Positions 1 to 9,155 of a stretch of DNA of 53,259 nucleotides are shown here, piece by piece. Under the pieces are notes generated by a model that ran no database searches, had not been told where the DNA came from, and saw only the letters and a list, made by a program, of their open reading frames with translations. Position 1 is the first letter of the stretch. Each line of letters begins with the position of its first letter. Origin of the DNA: an uncultured Oscillospiraceae bacterium (GTDB lineage: Bacteria > Bacillota > Clostridia > Oscillospirales > Acutalibacteraceae); assembly GCA_948471095.1 (NCBI GenBank), contig CAOKRG010000012.1, forward strand, positions 1 through 53,259, in the 5' to 3' direction. Position numbers and translations under genes: made by a program.

Positions 1-1
1 C

Positions 2-358
2 ATTATGGCCCAGCTGATGGCCAAGGAGAACGGCATGGCCCTGCTGCGCCTGCCCAGCGGCGAGCTGCGCAACGTGCCGGAAAACTGCATGGCCTCCATC
101 GGCCAGGTTTCCAACATTGACCACGAGAACCAGAAGATCGGCAAGGCCGGGCGCAAGCGCCACATGGGCTGGCGGCCCACGGTGCGCGGCTCGGTTATGA
201 ACCCCAACGACCACCCCCACGGCGGCGGCGAGGGCAAGAGCCCCGTTGGACGCCCGGGCCCCATGACCCCCTGGGGCAAGCCGGCGCTGGGATATAAGAC
301 CCGCAAGCACCACAAGAGCAGCGACAAGTTCATCGTACGCCGCCGCAATGGTAAGTAA
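2..358 (+). CDS. rplB: 50S ribosomal protein L2 (uL2), C-terminal part
   Basis: This is the last 118 residues of ribosomal protein L2, a primary 23S rRNA-binding protein close to the peptidyl transferase centre. The frame is open to the left edge, so the gene starts outside the window. The conserved C-terminal segment with [20 protein letters not shown], including the functionally important histidine of L2, and the basic end [10 protein letters not shown] are visible. It is followed 25 bp later by rpsS, as expected in the S10 operon. Identification is certain; the true start is not visible. Confidence 0.98.
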   Translation: MMAQLMAKENGMALLRLPSGELRNVPENCMASIGQVSNIDHENQKIGKAGRKRHMGWRPTVRGSVMNPNDHPHGGGEGKSPVGRPGPMTPWGKPALGYKTRKHHKSSDKFIVRRRNGK

Positions 359-383
359 GCACGGGAAAGGAGCATAAAGGAAC

Positions 384-656
384 ATGAGCAGAAGTCTTAA
401 GAAGGGACCTTTCGTACAGCCCGTGCTGCTGAAAAGGATCCAGGCCATGAACGAGGCCGGGGAGAAGAAGATCGTGAAGACCTGGAGCAGGGCTTCCATG
501 ATCTTCCCGGACTTTGTGGGCCACACCATCGCCGTCCACGACGGACGCAAGCATGTGCCGGTCTACGTGACCGAGGACATGGTAGGCCACAAGCTGGGCG
601 AGTTTGCCCCCACCAGGACCTTTAAGGGCCACACCGGCTCGAAGACCGGCAAGTAA
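384..656 (+). CDS. rpsS: 30S ribosomal protein S19 (uS19)
   Basis: A 90-residue protein beginning [13 protein letters not shown], the standard N-terminus of S19, which sits in the head of the small subunit and contacts S13 and 16S rRNA. The motifs [22 protein letters not shown] and the ending GHTGSKTGK are typical, and the length is normal for the family. A purine-rich AAAGGAG lies just upstream of the ATG. It lies between rplB and rplV in the usual S10-operon order. Confidence 0.98.
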   Translation: MSRSLKKGPFVQPVLLKRIQAMNEAGEKKIVKTWSRASMIFPDFVGHTIAVHDGRKHVPVYVTEDMVGHKLGEFAPTRTFKGHTGSKTGK

Positions 657-677
657 GGGAAAGGAGAGAAGCTGAAA

Positions 678-1013
678 ATGGAAGCGAAAGCAACGCTGAA
701 CTACACCCGAATCTCTCCCCGCAAGGTGGGCCTGGTGCTGGACCTGATCCGCAACAAGCCGGTGGATCTGGCTGAGGCCATTTTGGCGCACACGCCAAAG
801 GCCGCCTGCGAGGACCTCGGGAAGCTCTTAAAGTCCGCCGTGTCCAACGCGGAGAACAACTTCCAGATGGACAAAAACGCCCTGTACGTGTCCCAGTGCT
901 ACGTGACCCCCGGGCCCATCCTCAAGCGGATCCGCCCCAAGGACCACGGCCGGGCCTTCAGAATCTACAAGCGGACCAGCCACATCACCATCGTGGTCAA
1001 AGAGCAAGAGTAA
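678..1013 (+). CDS. rplV: 50S ribosomal protein L22 (uL22)
   Basis: A 111-residue L22, which lines the nascent-peptide exit tunnel through its extended beta hairpin. The start [25 protein letters not shown] matches the family, and the hairpin region [20 protein letters not shown] is intact near the C-terminus. AAAGGAGAGAAG upstream of the ATG is a suitable ribosome binding site. The gene is 13 bp from rpsC and part of the S10 operon. Confidence 0.98.
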   Translation: MEAKATLNYTRISPRKVGLVLDLIRNKPVDLAEAILAHTPKAACEDLGKLLKSAVSNAENNFQMDKNALYVSQCYVTPGPILKRIRPKDHGRAFRIYKRTSHITIVVKEQE

Positions 1014-1026
1014 GAGGAGGGAAATT

Positions 1027-1782
1027 ATGGGACAGAAAGTGAATCCCCACGGCCTGCGCGTGGGTGTGATAAAGGACTGGGACTCCCGCTGGTTTGCCAA
1101 GAAGAACGTGTTTGGCGACACCCTGGTGGAGGACTACAACCTGCGCAAGACGCTGAAAAAGCAGCTGTACCAGGCGGGCGTCCCGAAGATCGAGATCGAG
1201 CGGGACGCGTCCAAGGTGCGCATCCACATCCACTGCGCCAAGCCCGGTCTGGTCATCGGCAAGGGCGGCGCGGAGATCGAGAAGCTGCGCCAGAGCTGCG
1301 AGGCCGCCCTGGGCAAGCCCGTGGTCATCAACATCATCGAGGTGCGCCAGCCGGACCTGAACGCCCAGCTGGTGGCGGAGAACATCGCCTCCCAGCTGGA
1401 GCGGCGCATCTCCTTCCGCCGGGCCATGAAGGGCTGCATCGGCCGCAGCATGCGCCTGGGCGCCAAGGGCATTAAGACCAAGGTTGCCGGCCGTTTGGGC
1501 GGCGCGGAGATCGCCCGCAGCGAGGAGTACCACGACGGCACCATTCCGCTGCAGACCCTGCGCGCGGACATCGACTACGGCTTCGCCGAGGCCGCCACCA
1601 CCTATGGCCGCATCGGCGTGAAGGTGTGGCTGTATAAGGGCGAGGTTTTAAACGACAACCGGGGCGACAGGCCCGAGCGTCCCCGCCGGGAGGACCGTCC
1701 CCGCCGGGACCGGGACGACCGCGGCCCCAGAAGGGACCGGGGCGACCGGAGAGGAAACAACAGGGAAGGGGGGCGCAGGTAA
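1027..1782 (+). CDS. rpsC: 30S ribosomal protein S3 (uS3) with long charged tail
   Basis: S3 forms part of the mRNA entry site of the 30S head. Residues 1-208 are a standard S3: start [15 protein letters not shown], a KH domain with the IGKGG loop near residue 78, and the C-terminal S3 domain. Residues about 209-251 form a low-complexity tail of Arg, Asp, Gly and Pro (repeats such as [11 protein letters not shown]), longer than in many bacteria and probably disordered and RNA-interacting. GAGGAGGGAAATT precedes the ATG. The stop codon is directly followed by the rplP ATG, so the two genes are likely translationally coupled. Confidence 0.97.
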   Translation: MGQKVNPHGLRVGVIKDWDSRWFAKKNVFGDTLVEDYNLRKTLKKQLYQAGVPKIEIERDASKVRIHIHCAKPGLVIGKGGAEIEKLRQSCEAALGKPVVINIIEVRQPDLNAQLVAENIASQLERRISFRRAMKGCIGRSMRLGAKGIKTKVAGRLGGAEIARSEEYHDGTIPLQTLRADIDYGFAEAATTYGRIGVKVWLYKGEVLNDNRGDRPERPRREDRPRRDRDDRGPRRDRGDRRGNNREGGRR

Positions 1783-2205
1783 ATGCTGATGCCCAAGCGC
1801 GTGAAATACCGCAGAGTACAGAGAGGCCGCATGAAGGGCAAGGCCATGCGCGGCAACAAGGTGACTTACGGCCAGTACGGCCTGCAGGCCCTGGAGCCCG
1901 CGTGGATCACCTCCAACCAGATCGAGGCCGCCCGTGTGGCCATGACCCGTTACTGCAAGCGTTTCGGCAAGGTCTGGATTAAGATCTTCCCGGATAAGCC
2001 CGTGACGGAGAAGCCCGCCGAGACCCGCATGGGCTCCGGCAAGGGCTCGCCCGAATACTGGGTGGCCGTGGTAAAGCCCGGCCGGGTGATGTTTGAGCTG
2101 GGCGAGGTGCCCGAGGCCACGGCCCGGGAGGCCCTGCGGCTGGCCGCGGCCAAGCTCCCCATCAAGTGCAAATTTGTGATGAAAGAAACGGAGGCGCAGT
2201 CATGA
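1783..2205 (+). CDS. rplP: 50S ribosomal protein L16 (uL16)
   Basis: A 140-residue L16 starting [20 protein letters not shown]16 organises the A-site and P-site tRNA elbows of the large subunit. The [20 protein letters not shown] segment, with the conserved arginine loop, is intact. The ATG abuts the rpsC stop codon and the gene ends in a 4-bp ATGA overlap with rpmC, so it is tightly coupled on both sides. Confidence 0.98.
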   Translation: MLMPKRVKYRRVQRGRMKGKAMRGNKVTYGQYGLQALEPAWITSNQIEAARVAMTRYCKRFGKVWIKIFPDKPVTEKPAETRMGSGKGSPEYWVAVVKPGRVMFELGEVPEATAREALRLAAAKLPIKCKFVMKETEAQS

Positions 2206-2405
2206 AGGCTTCAGAGATCAGAGAAATGAGCGCCGACGAGCTGAACACCAAGCTTTCCGACCTGAAGGCGGAGCTTTTCAACCTGCGTTTCCAGCTCGCG
2301 ATCAATCAGCTCGACAACCCCATGCGCATTCCGGCGGTCAAAAAGGACATTGCTCGCGTCAAAACGGTCATCCGCGAGAATGAGCTGCACGCCGGCAACG
2401 CATAA
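2202..2405 (+). CDS. rpmC: 50S ribosomal protein L29 (uL29)
   Basis: A 67-residue L29, a two-helix protein at the tunnel exit near the signal recognition particle docking site. The start is set at the ATG of [18 protein letters not shown], which overlaps the rplP stop (ATGA). An in-frame ATG 36 bp upstream would add residues unlike the family. The conserved core [20 protein letters not shown] is clear. Confidence 0.97.
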   Translation: MKASEIREMSADELNTKLSDLKAELFNLRFQLAINQLDNPMRIPAVKKDIARVKTVIRENELHAGNA

Positions 2406-2424
2406 GGGAAGGGAGGATTAAGAA

Positions 2425-2682
2425 GTGAGCGAACGGAATATGAGAAAGACGGCCGTAGGCCGCGTCGTCAGCGACAAGATGGATAAGACCGTGGTGGTGG
2501 CCATTCAGGACAGCGTGAAGCACCCCATGTACGGCAAGATCATAAAGCGGACCGTGAAGCGCAAGGCCCACGACGAGGAGAACCAGTGCGGCGTAGGCGA
2601 CCGGGTGCGCATCATGGAGACCCGTCCCATTTCCAAGGACAAGAGATGGCGGCTGGTGGAGATCATCGAGAAGGCTAAGTGA
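2425..2682 (+). CDS. rpsQ: 30S ribosomal protein S17 (uS17)
   Basis: An 85-residue S17, a primary 16S rRNA binder with an OB fold. The start is GTG, giving [36 protein letters not shown] just upstream is a good ribosome binding site and supports this rare start. The conserved KYMAHDE-like segment appears here as [19 protein letters not shown]. It is followed by a 58-bp spacer before rplN. Confidence 0.97.
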   Translation: MSERNMRKTAVGRVVSDKMDKTVVVAIQDSVKHPMYGKIIKRTVKRKAHDEENQCGVGDRVRIMETRPISKDKRWRLVEIIEKAK

Positions 2683-2740
2683 CGGCGGGCTGGGAGGACC
2701 CAGCGCCAGAACCTAACCGAGAAAAAAGGAGGAACACACT

Positions 2741-3109
2741 GTGATTCAACAGCAGTCTTACCTCAAGGTGGCCGACAACACCGGCGCGAAGGAGCTTATG
2801 TGCATCCGCGTTCTGGGCGGCACCGGCAGGAGGTATGCCAATATCGGCGACGTGGTGGTGGCCTCGGTAAAGAAGGCCGCGCCCGGCGGCGTGGTGAAAA
2901 AGGGCGATGTGGTCAAGGCGGTCATCGTCCGCTCGGCCTCCGGCGTGCGCCGGGACGACGGAACCTATATCCGCTTTGACGAGAACGCCGCCGTCATCAT
3001 CCGCGAGGACAAAAACCCCAGGGGCACCCGCATCTTCGGGCCCGTGGCCCGGGAGCTGCGCGACAAGGAATATCTCAAGATCCTGTCCCTGGCCCCGGAA
3101 GTGCTTTGA
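2741..3109 (+). CDS. rplN: 50S ribosomal protein L14 (uL14)
   Basis: A 122-residue L14, the standard length, located at the subunit interface where it contacts 16S helix 14. It starts with GTG ([20 protein letters not shown]) after an AAAAAAGGAGG ribosome binding site. The region [20 protein letters not shown] and the end ILSLAPEVL are typical. It is the first gene of the conserved rplN-rplX-rplE block. Confidence 0.98.
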   Translation: MIQQQSYLKVADNTGAKELMCIRVLGGTGRRYANIGDVVVASVKKAAPGGVVKKGDVVKAVIVRSASGVRRDDGTYIRFDENAAVIIREDKNPRGTRIFGPVARELRDKEYLKILSLAPEVL

Positions 3110-3124
3110 TGGAGGGTTGGCAAC

Positions 3125-3445
3125 ATGAATAAGAAGGTACACGTAAAGACCGGCGACACCGTGGTGATCATCAGCGGGCGCGACCGGGGCAAGAAGGGCA
3201 AGGTCATGCAGGTCTCTCCCAAAGAGGGCAAGGTGATCGTGGAGAACGCCAACTTCGTGCAAAAGCACGTAAAGCCCCGCAGGATGGGTGAGCCCGGCGG
3301 CATCATCAAGGCCGAGAGCGCCATTTACGCCTGCAAGGTCCAGGTTGTCTGCCCCCGCTGCGGGAAGCCCACCCGGGTGGGACATAAGATCCTGCAGGAC
3401 GGCGCCAAAGAGCGGGTCTGCCGCAAATGCGGCGAGTCGCTGTAA
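3125..3445 (+). CDS. rplX: 50S ribosomal protein L24 (uL24)
   Basis: A 106-residue L24, an assembly initiator of the large subunit. The N-terminal KOW motif [20 protein letters not shown] is clear. The C-terminal half carries [14 protein letters not shown] and CRKCGESL, giving a CxxC...CxxC set that probably binds zinc, as in many clostridial L24 proteins. Its end lies 17 bp from the rplE start. Confidence 0.97.
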   Translation: MNKKVHVKTGDTVVIISGRDRGKKGKVMQVSPKEGKVIVENANFVQKHVKPRRMGEPGGIIKAESAIYACKVQVVCPRCGKPTRVGHKILQDGAKERVCRKCGESL

Positions 3446-3462
3446 GGGAGGAAGACGAAAAT

Positions 3463-4005
3463 ATGGCAGCGAGACTGAAAGAGATGTATAAGGCGGACGT
3501 AGCCCCCGCCCTGATGAAGAAGTTCGGCTACAAGTCCGTCATGGAGATCCCGAAGCTTGACAAGATCGTCATCAACGTGGGCGCGGGCGAGGCCAAGGAG
3601 AACTCCAAGGCCATCGACGCCATTTCCGGCGACCTGATGAAGATCACCGGCCAGAAGCCCGTGGTGTGCAAGGCCAAGAAGAGCGTGGCGAACTTCAAGG
3701 TGCGCGAGGGCATGCCCATCGGCGTGAAGGTGACCCTCAGGGGCGAGCGGATGTACGAGTTTTTGGACCGCCTGTTCAACGCGGCCCTGCCCCGCGTCCG
3801 CGACTTCCGGGGCATCAACCCCAACTCCTTCGACGGCCGCGGCAACTACAACATGGGCATCCGCGAGCAGCTGATCTTCCCCGAGATCGACTATGACAAG
3901 GTGGACAAGGTGCGCGGCATGGACATCTGCTTTGTGACCACCGCGAAGACCGACGAAGAGGCCCGGGAGTTCTTGACTCTCATGGGCGCTCCGTTCACAC
4001 GATAA
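3463..4005 (+). CDS. rplE: 50S ribosomal protein L5 (uL5)
   Basis: A 180-residue L5, which binds 5S rRNA and contacts the P-site tRNA. The start was set at [18 protein letters not shown] after the GGGAGGAAGACGAAAAT ribosome binding site; a longer frame runs back into rplX but has no family match there. Conserved stretches include [36 protein letters not shown] and the [16 protein letters not shown] block near the C-terminus. Confidence 0.98.
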   Translation: MAARLKEMYKADVAPALMKKFGYKSVMEIPKLDKIVINVGAGEAKENSKAIDAISGDLMKITGQKPVVCKAKKSVANFKVREGMPIGVKVTLRGERMYEFLDRLFNAALPRVRDFRGINPNSFDGRGNYNMGIREQLIFPEIDYDKVDKVRGMDICFVTTAKTDEEAREFLTLMGAPFTR

Positions 4006-4020
4006 AGGGAGGGGATTTTT

Positions 4021-4206
4021 GTGGCAAAGACATCAATGAAGATCAAGCAGAAAAGGCCCGCGAAGTTTTCCACCCGGCAGTACAACCGCTGCAAGATCTG
4101 CGGCCGGCCCCACGCCTACCTGCGCAAGTTCGGCGTCTGCCGCATCTGCTTTAGGGAGCTGGCTTACAAGGGCGAGATTCCCGGCGTGAAGAAAGCTAGC
4201 TGGTGA
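4021..4206 (+). CDS. rpsZ: 30S ribosomal protein S14, zinc-binding type (uS14)
   Basis: A 61-residue C+ form of S14. The four zinc-binding cysteines are in [20 protein letters not shown], and the C-terminus [11 protein letters not shown] is diagnostic. The start is GTG ([16 protein letters not shown]) after GGGAGGGG. This short zinc form is the normal S14 of Gram-positive spc operons. The gene is often also called rpsN. Confidence 0.97.
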   Translation: MAKTSMKIKQKRPAKFSTRQYNRCKICGRPHAYLRKFGVCRICFRELAYKGEIPGVKKASW

Positions 4207-4252
4207 GCCCAGCCAGGCGAACAAAACCAGCGAGAAAGGAAAGGTATTATTC

Positions 4253-4651
4253 ATGCAAGTTACAGATACCATCGCGGACCTCCTGACGCGTATCCGCAAC
4301 GCCCAGGCGGCCAAGCATGATACCGTGGAGGTGCCTGCCAGCAAGATGAAGAAGGCCATCTGCCAGATTTTGGTGGACGAGGGCTATGTGCGGCACTACT
4401 CCGTAAAAGAGGACGGCAAGCAGGGCATGATCACCATCTCCCTGAAGTACGCCCAGGGCAGGACCCCGGTGATCAAGGGCCTCAAGCGCGTCTCCAAGCC
4501 GGGCCTGCGCATTTATTCCAGCGCCCAGGAGCTGCCGAAGGTTATGAAGGGCCTGGGCGTGGCCATCGTCTCCACCTCCAAGGGCGTGATGACGGACCGG
4601 GCCGCAAGGCAGCAGAACGTTGGCGGCGAAGTGCTGGCGTTTATTTGGTAA
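4253..4651 (+). CDS. rpsH: 30S ribosomal protein S8 (uS8)
   Basis: A 132-residue S8, a primary 16S rRNA binder and, in several bacteria, translational regulator of the spc operon. The start [24 protein letters not shown] and the C-terminal [20 protein letters not shown] signature are both intact. AGAAAGGAAAGG precedes the ATG. It sits in the usual place between rpsZ and rplF. Confidence 0.98.
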   Translation: MQVTDTIADLLTRIRNAQAAKHDTVEVPASKMKKAICQILVDEGYVRHYSVKEDGKQGMITISLKYAQGRTPVIKGLKRVSKPGLRIYSSAQELPKVMKGLGVAIVSTSKGVMTDRAARQQNVGGEVLAFIW

Positions 4652-4669
4652 AGAAAGGGGCGCGGCGAA

Positions 4670-5218
4670 ATGTCGAGAATTGGAAGAAAACCCATAAATA
4701 TTCCCGCCGGCGTTGAGGTGAAGCTCAACGGCAGCGAAGTGAGCGTGAAGGGCCCCAAGGGCGCCCTCTCCCAGACCTTTAACCCGAAGATGGCCATTTC
4801 CCAGGAGGGCAACGAGATCCTTGTGACCCGGCCGGACGACCAGAAGGAGAGCCGGTCCCTCCACGGGCTGACCCGCACGCTGATCCACAACATGGTGGTG
4901 GGCGTGACCGAGGGCTTCTCGAAAACCCTGGAGGTGCAGGGCGTGGGCTACCGCGTGCAGAAGCAGGGCAAGGACCTGGTGATGAACCTGGGCTACTCCC
5001 ATCAGGTGGTGGTCAGCGAGAACGAGGACATCAAGATTGAGGCCCCCAACGCCAACACCATCGTGATCTCCGGCATCGACAAGCAGAAGGTGGGCCAGTT
5101 CGCGGCGGAAGTCCGCGAGAAGCGTCCGCCGGAGCCCTACAAGGGCAAGGGCATCCGCTATCAGGGCGAGTATGTGCGGCATAAGGAAGGCAAGGCCGGC
5201 AAGGGCGCGAAAGGTTAA
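4670..5218 (+). CDS. rplF: 50S ribosomal protein L6 (uL6)
   Basis: A 182-residue L6 with the two-domain fold, near the factor-binding site of the large subunit. It starts MSRIGRKPINIPAGVEVKLN and keeps the C-terminal signature PPEPYKGKGIRYQGEYVRHK. The stop codon is embedded in the left arm of a perfect 10-bp inverted repeat (5214-5236). Unusually, 371 bp of non-coding DNA separates it from rplR, which normally follows within a few bases. Confidence 0.98.
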   Translation: MSRIGRKPINIPAGVEVKLNGSEVSVKGPKGALSQTFNPKMAISQEGNEILVTRPDDQKESRSLHGLTRTLIHNMVVGVTEGFSKTLEVQGVGYRVQKQGKDLVMNLGYSHQVVVSENEDIKIEAPNANTIVISGIDKQKVGQFAAEVREKRPPEPYKGKGIRYQGEYVRHKEGKAGKGAKG

Positions 5219-5589
5219 TTTGCGGGGCAAATTAACTTTCCAAGTTTTGCTTTTCGGTTCGAAGAACCGAAATTCCCCTGGCGCGGAACCGCAAAACTTT
5301 TGGCAAGGGGCGGCAGGGTTTGCTTTTCGGTCCAGAGGGCCAAAAGCCCGGCCCCCGGAATTGCCAAGCTTCGCCAGCAAGACCCTCCGCCCGCTTCCCC
5401 TGGGGGAACCGGATTTCAGCTTGCACAGCCGCATGACAATGTGGTGCGGCCGCAAGCCGGGCAGTGTGCCTACTTGCCCCTCCAAGGCGCGGCAGTGCAA
5501 AATTTTCTAATAAAGAGGGTTAGAGCTTTCCAGATATGCCAATAGTTTAAACGTATGCAAAGCGTTTAAAGAAAGAAGGGTAAATTTTC
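5214..5589. repeat. Palindrome-rich spacer inside the ribosomal operon
   Basis: This 370-bp spacer between rplF and rplR has no convincing gene. It holds several self-complementary blocks: GTTAATTTGC/GCAAATTAAC at 5214-5236, including the rplF stop; TTTCGGTTC/GAACCGAAA at 5252-5272; GCTTTT...AAAAGC at 5332-5357; and TTTAAACG/CGTTTAAA at 5546-5570 just before the rplR ribosome binding site. None is followed by a clear T-run, so read-through is expected. The style resembles the palindromic intergenic repeats elsewhere in the window, but the sequences are different. Confidence 0.6.
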
Positions 5590-5949
5590 ATGGTCAATAA
5601 ACCAGATACCAACAAGGCGCGGCTGCGCCGCCACAAGCGCGTGCGCGGCAAGATATCCGGCACCGCGGAGCGGCCGCGGCTGAATGTGTTCCGCTCCAGC
5701 GCCAATATCTACGCTCAGGTCATCGACGACGCGGCGGGCAGCACCATCTGCGCGGCGTCCAGCCTGGAGAAGGGCTTTGAGGGCCCCGGCGGCAACAAGG
5801 AGGCCGCCCGCAAGGTGGGCAAGCTGATCGCGGAGCGGGCCGCCGCCAAGGGCGTTACCAACGTGGTCTTCGACCGGGGCGGCTATATCTTCCACGGCCG
5901 GGTCAAAGAGCTGGCCGAAGGCGCCCGCGAGGGCGGCCTGAACTTCTAA
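5590..5949 (+). CDS. rplR: 50S ribosomal protein L18 (uL18)
   Basis: A 119-residue L18 that binds 5S rRNA together with L5. Conserved parts are [34 protein letters not shown] and the C-terminal [29 protein letters not shown] lies upstream of the ATG. It follows the palindromic spacer, so its expression depends on read-through from rplF or on an unrecognised promoter in that spacer. Confidence 0.98.
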   Translation: MVNKPDTNKARLRRHKRVRGKISGTAERPRLNVFRSSANIYAQVIDDAAGSTICAASSLEKGFEGPGGNKEAARKVGKLIAERAAAKGVTNVVFDRGGYIFHGRVKELAEGAREGGLNF

Positions 5950-5967
5950 GCGAGGAGGAATTGAGTT

Positions 5968-6474
5968 TTGGCTAGAGAAAGAGATTTCGATCCCAACGGC
6001 GTGGAAATGCAGGAGCGCGTGGTGGCCATCAACCGCGTATCCAAGACCGTGAAGGGCGGACGCGTGATGAAGTTTTCCGCTCTGGTCGTGGTAGGCGACG
6101 GCAAGGGCACGGTGGGCTTTGGCATTGGCAAGGCCGCCGAGGTGCCGGACGCCATCCGCAAGGGCATTGAGGACGCCAAGAAGAACCTGTACCATGTGGC
6201 CCTGCGGGGCAGCACCATCCCCCACGAGATCGTGGGCGAGTTCGGCGCGGGCAAGGTCATCTTGAAGCCCGCCGCCCCCGGTACCGGCGTTATCGCCGGC
6301 GGCCCGGTGCGCGCCGTGGTGGAGAGCGCGGGCATCAAGGATATCCGTACCAAGGCCCTGCGGTCCAACAACCCCTGCAACGTGGTCCGCGCCACTTTGG
6401 CCGGCCTGACCCAGCTGCGCACCGCCGAAGAGGTGGCCGCCATCCGGGGCAAGCAGGTCAAGGAAATTCTGTAA
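5968..6474 (+). CDS. rpsE: 30S ribosomal protein S5 (uS5)
   Basis: A 168-residue S5, involved in mRNA unwinding at the entry site and in decoding accuracy. The start is TTG ([18 protein letters not shown]), chosen because GAGGAGGAATTGAG lies just upstream and the family begins there. The double-stranded RNA-binding-like region [20 protein letters not shown] and the GSGxG-like [20 protein letters not shown] stretch are intact. Confidence 0.97.
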   Translation: MARERDFDPNGVEMQERVVAINRVSKTVKGGRVMKFSALVVVGDGKGTVGFGIGKAAEVPDAIRKGIEDAKKNLYHVALRGSTIPHEIVGEFGAGKVILKPAAPGTGVIAGGPVRAVVESAGIKDIRTKALRSNNPCNVVRATLAGLTQLRTAEEVAAIRGKQVKEIL

Positions 6475-6488
6475 GGGAGGGCTTTGGG

Positions 6489-6656
6489 ATGAAAGTGAAA
6501 CTGATCAAGAGCCTGATCGGCAGCAAGAAGGACCAGATCGCCACGGCTCACGCCCTGGGGCTCTTTAAGGTGGGCGATTCCACCGAGCAGCCCGACAACC
6601 CCCAGACAAAGGGTAAGGTAACCAAGATCGGCCATTTGGTCGAGGTAAGCGAATAA
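6489..6656 (+). CDS. rpmD: 50S ribosomal protein L30 (uL30)
   Basis: A 55-residue protein, short but clearly L30, translated from an ATG after GGGAGGGCTTTGGG. It begins [20 protein letters not shown], contains the conserved [20 protein letters not shown] region and ends HLVEVSE. Its position between rpsE and rplO is exactly that expected in the spc operon. Confidence 0.97.
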   Translation: MKVKLIKSLIGSKKDQIATAHALGLFKVGDSTEQPDNPQTKGKVTKIGHLVEVSE

Positions 6657-6675
6657 CCGAAGGAGGTGCGTTAAC

Positions 6676-7116
6676 ATGAAGCTAAACCAGCTTTCGGCTG
6701 TGCCGGGCGCAACCAAAGAGGCAAAGCGCATCGGCCGGGGCCACGGCTCCGGCAACGGCAAGACCGCCGGCAAGGGCCACAAGGGCCAGAAGGCCCGGGC
6801 GGGCCATGGCATGCGGCCGGGCTTTGAGGGCGGCCAGATGCCCTTGCAGCGCCGTATTCCCAAGCGGGGCTTCAACAATATCTTCGCCAAAGAGGTCGTC
6901 TCCATCAACGTGGGCAGCCTGAACCGCTTTGAGGACGGCGCCCAGGTGGACGTGGAGGCGCTGCTGGCGGCGGGCGTGCTCAAAAAGCGGGGCGACGCCC
7001 TGAAAATCCTGGCCAACGGCGAAGTGACGAAGAAACTGACTGTGAAGGCCCAAGCGTTTTCCGAGGCGGCTAAAGCCAAGATAGAGGCCGCGGGCGGGAA
7101 AGCCGAGGTGGTCTGA
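6676..7116 (+). CDS. rplO: 50S ribosomal protein L15 (uL15)
   Basis: A 146-residue L15, a late-assembly protein reaching deep into 23S rRNA. The glycine- and lysine-rich N-terminal extension [20 protein letters not shown] is typical, as is the globular C-terminal domain ending AAGGKAEVV. The AAGGAGGTGCGTTAAC ribosome binding site is strong. The stop codon is one base from the secY TTG start, which suggests coupling of rplO and secY. Confidence 0.98.
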   Translation: MKLNQLSAVPGATKEAKRIGRGHGSGNGKTAGKGHKGQKARAGHGMRPGFEGGQMPLQRRIPKRGFNNIFAKEVVSINVGSLNRFEDGAQVDVEALLAAGVLKKRGDALKILANGEVTKKLTVKAQAFSEAAKAKIEAAGGKAEVV

Positions 7117-7117
7117 G

Positions 7118-8431
7118 TTGTTTAACACAATCAAGAACGCCTGGCGCATTCCGGACCTGCGCAAGAAGATGCTTTTCACCCTGCTGATCATCGTGGTGTT
7201 CCGCTTCGGCTCGGTGATTCCGGTTCCCTTCCTGGACGCGGGGGCCCTGGCCACCCTGATGAAGGCGGCCAGCGAGAACACGGCCCTGGGCTATATCAAC
7301 ATGCTCACCGGCGGCGCGTTCTCCTACGCCTCCCTGTTCGCCATGGGCATTACGCCCTATATCAACAGCTCCATCATCATGCAGCTTCTGACCATCGCCA
7401 TCCCGGCCCTGGAGCGCCTTTCCAAAGAGGGCGAGGACGGCCGGAAGAAGATCGCGGCCATCACCCGGTATGTCACCGTGGCCCTGGGCCTGTTCCAAGG
7501 CGTGGCCTACTACTTCTACCTGCGCTCTAACGCGGGCATCGTGAAGATTACCGACGGCTTCGCCGGGTTCTTCGTGGGCCTGGTCATCGTCCTCTGCTTT
7601 ACCGCCGGCACGGCTTTGGTGATGTGGATGGGCGAGCAGATCAACGACAAGGGCGTGGGCAACGGCATCTCCATCATCCTGTTCGCCGGCATCGTGGCCC
7701 GCCTGCCTGTCACCATGGGCAGTGTGTGGCAGTATATCCAGCTGGGCTTCACCAGCCCCTCCACCGCCGGACACTACCTGGTGCTGGCCCCCCTGTTCGT
7801 GGTGCTGTTCCTGGGCATCATCTGGGTCATCGTCTTTATGAACGAGGCGGAGCGCCGCATTCCGGTGCAGTATGCCAAAAAGGTGGTGGGCCGCAAGATG
7901 TACGGCGGCCAGAGCACCTATATGCCGGTGAAGGTGGCCATGAGCGGCGTTATGCCCGTGATCTTCGCCAGCGCGATTCTTTCCATTCCCCAGTTCATCA
8001 AGATCTTCTGGGACCCTGCCGAGGGCTTTGGCAAGGCCTTTATGGACGCCTTTTCCAGCACGGGCTGGATTTATACCATCCTCCATTTCCTGTTGATTTT
8101 GATGTTCGCTTTCTTCTATATGTCCGTGCAGTACAATCCTCTGGAAATGGCCAATAACCTCCGCCAGAGCAACGGCACCATTCCGGGCCTTCGCCCCGGC
8201 AAGCCCACGGCGGAGTTTATCTCCAAGATTCTTTCCAAGGTGACTCTCATCGGCGCGCTGTTCCTGGCGTTTATCGCCTTGGTCCCCATCATCTACACCA
8301 ATGTGACCGGAATGCACGGCCTGTCGATCGGCGGCACTTCGATCATCATTATCGTAGGCGTGGCGCTGGAGACCGTGAAGCAGCTGGAGAGCCAGATGAT
8401 GATGCGGCACTACAAGGGCTTCCTGGACTAA
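7118..8431 (+). CDS. secY: Preprotein translocase channel subunit SecY
   Basis: A 437-residue membrane protein that forms the protein-conducting Sec channel. About ten hydrophobic helices can be traced. The start is TTG giving MFNTIKNAWRIPDLRKKM, which matches family N-termini; no better ATG exists. Signature segments include GITPYINSSIIMQLLT near residues 75-90, YYFYLRSN, the cytosolic loop RRIPVQYAKKVVGRKMYGGQ and the C-terminal MMMRHYKGFLD. It lies in its usual place in the spc operon, coupled to rplO. Confidence 0.98.
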   Translation: MFNTIKNAWRIPDLRKKMLFTLLIIVVFRFGSVIPVPFLDAGALATLMKAASENTALGYINMLTGGAFSYASLFAMGITPYINSSIIMQLLTIAIPALERLSKEGEDGRKKIAAITRYVTVALGLFQGVAYYFYLRSNAGIVKITDGFAGFFVGLVIVLCFTAGTALVMWMGEQINDKGVGNGISIILFAGIVARLPVTMGSVWQYIQLGFTSPSTAGHYLVLAPLFVVLFLGIIWVIVFMNEAERRIPVQYAKKVVGRKMYGGQSTYMPVKVAMSGVMPVIFASAILSIPQFIKIFWDPAEGFGKAFMDAFSSTGWIYTILHFLLILMFAFFYMSVQYNPLEMANNLRQSNGTIPGLRPGKPTAEFISKILSKVTLIGALFLAFIALVPIIYTNVTGMHGLSIGGTSIIIIVGVALETVKQLESQMMMRHYKGFLD

Positions 8432-8516
8432 ACCGGAACCCGAACGCTGGCAGGGCAGGGCGGGCGCGGCCCGCCTGAAGGCCCGGCCACAGAGAAGAAA
8501 GGGAGAGATGAACGGT

Positions 8517-9155
8517 ATGAAACTGATCCTTTTAGGGGCCCCGGGCGCCGGCAAAGGCACCCAGGCCGAAATCATCTGCCAAAAGAAAAGTATCCCCACC
8601 ATTTCCACGGGGAACATTCTGCGAGAAGCGCTTAAGAGCGGCACGGAGATGGGCCTGAAGGCCAAGTCCTATATGGAGAGCGGCCAGCTGGTGCCGGACG
8701 AGATCCTCATCGGCATCATCAAGGACCGCATCCAGGAGCCGGACTGCAAAAACGGCTTCATTCTGGACGGCTTTCCCCGGACCATTCCCCAGGCCGAGGC
8801 TCTGGACGCGATGGGCGCCGAGATCGACGTCGTGCTGGATATCGAAGTGGCCGACGAAGACATCGTAACCCGCATGTCCGGACGCCGCGTCTGCGAGAAG
8901 TGCGGCTCCTCCTACCACACGCTGTATAAGCAGCCCAAGACGGAGGGAGTCTGCGACGCTTGCCAGGGCGCCCTCATACAGCGCAAGGACGACCACCCCG
9001 ACACGGTGAAAGAACGCCTGCAGGTCTACCACACCCAGACCGAGCCCCTCAAGGAGTATTACAGCAAGCAGGGCAAGCTGCGCGTGGTCCACGGCCAGGA
9101 CAAGGTGGAGGACACCACCCAGAAGGTCTTGGAGGCCCTGGAGGACCTGGCATGA
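8517..9155 (+). CDS. adk: Adenylate kinase
   Basis: Adenylate kinase converts ATP plus AMP to two ADP. The P-loop GAPGAGKGT is near the N-terminus, followed by the DGFPRT motif. The LID carries CEKCGSSYHTLY...CDACQ, a four-cysteine zinc site typical of Gram-positive enzymes. The start was set at MKLILLGAPGAGKGTQ because family members begin there and the GGGAG ribosome binding site (8501) is too close to the earlier in-frame ATG at 8508. The gene overlaps map by ATGA. The secY-adk-map order is standard. Confidence 0.97.
   Translation: MKLILLGAPGAGKGTQAEIICQKKSIPTISTGNILREALKSGTEMGLKAKSYMESGQLVPDEILIGIIKDRIQEPDCKNGFILDGFPRTIPQAEALDAMGAEIDVVLDIEVADEDIVTRMSGRRVCEKCGSSYHTLYKQPKTEGVCDACQGALIQRKDDHPDTVKERLQVYHTQTEPLKEYYSKQGKLRVVHGQDKVEDTTQKVLEALEDLA

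Noticed and set aside
7070-8665. A 531-residue minus-strand frame opposite secY
   Set aside because: Composition is rich in His and Gly, as antisense of membrane protein codons; no start signal and no family.
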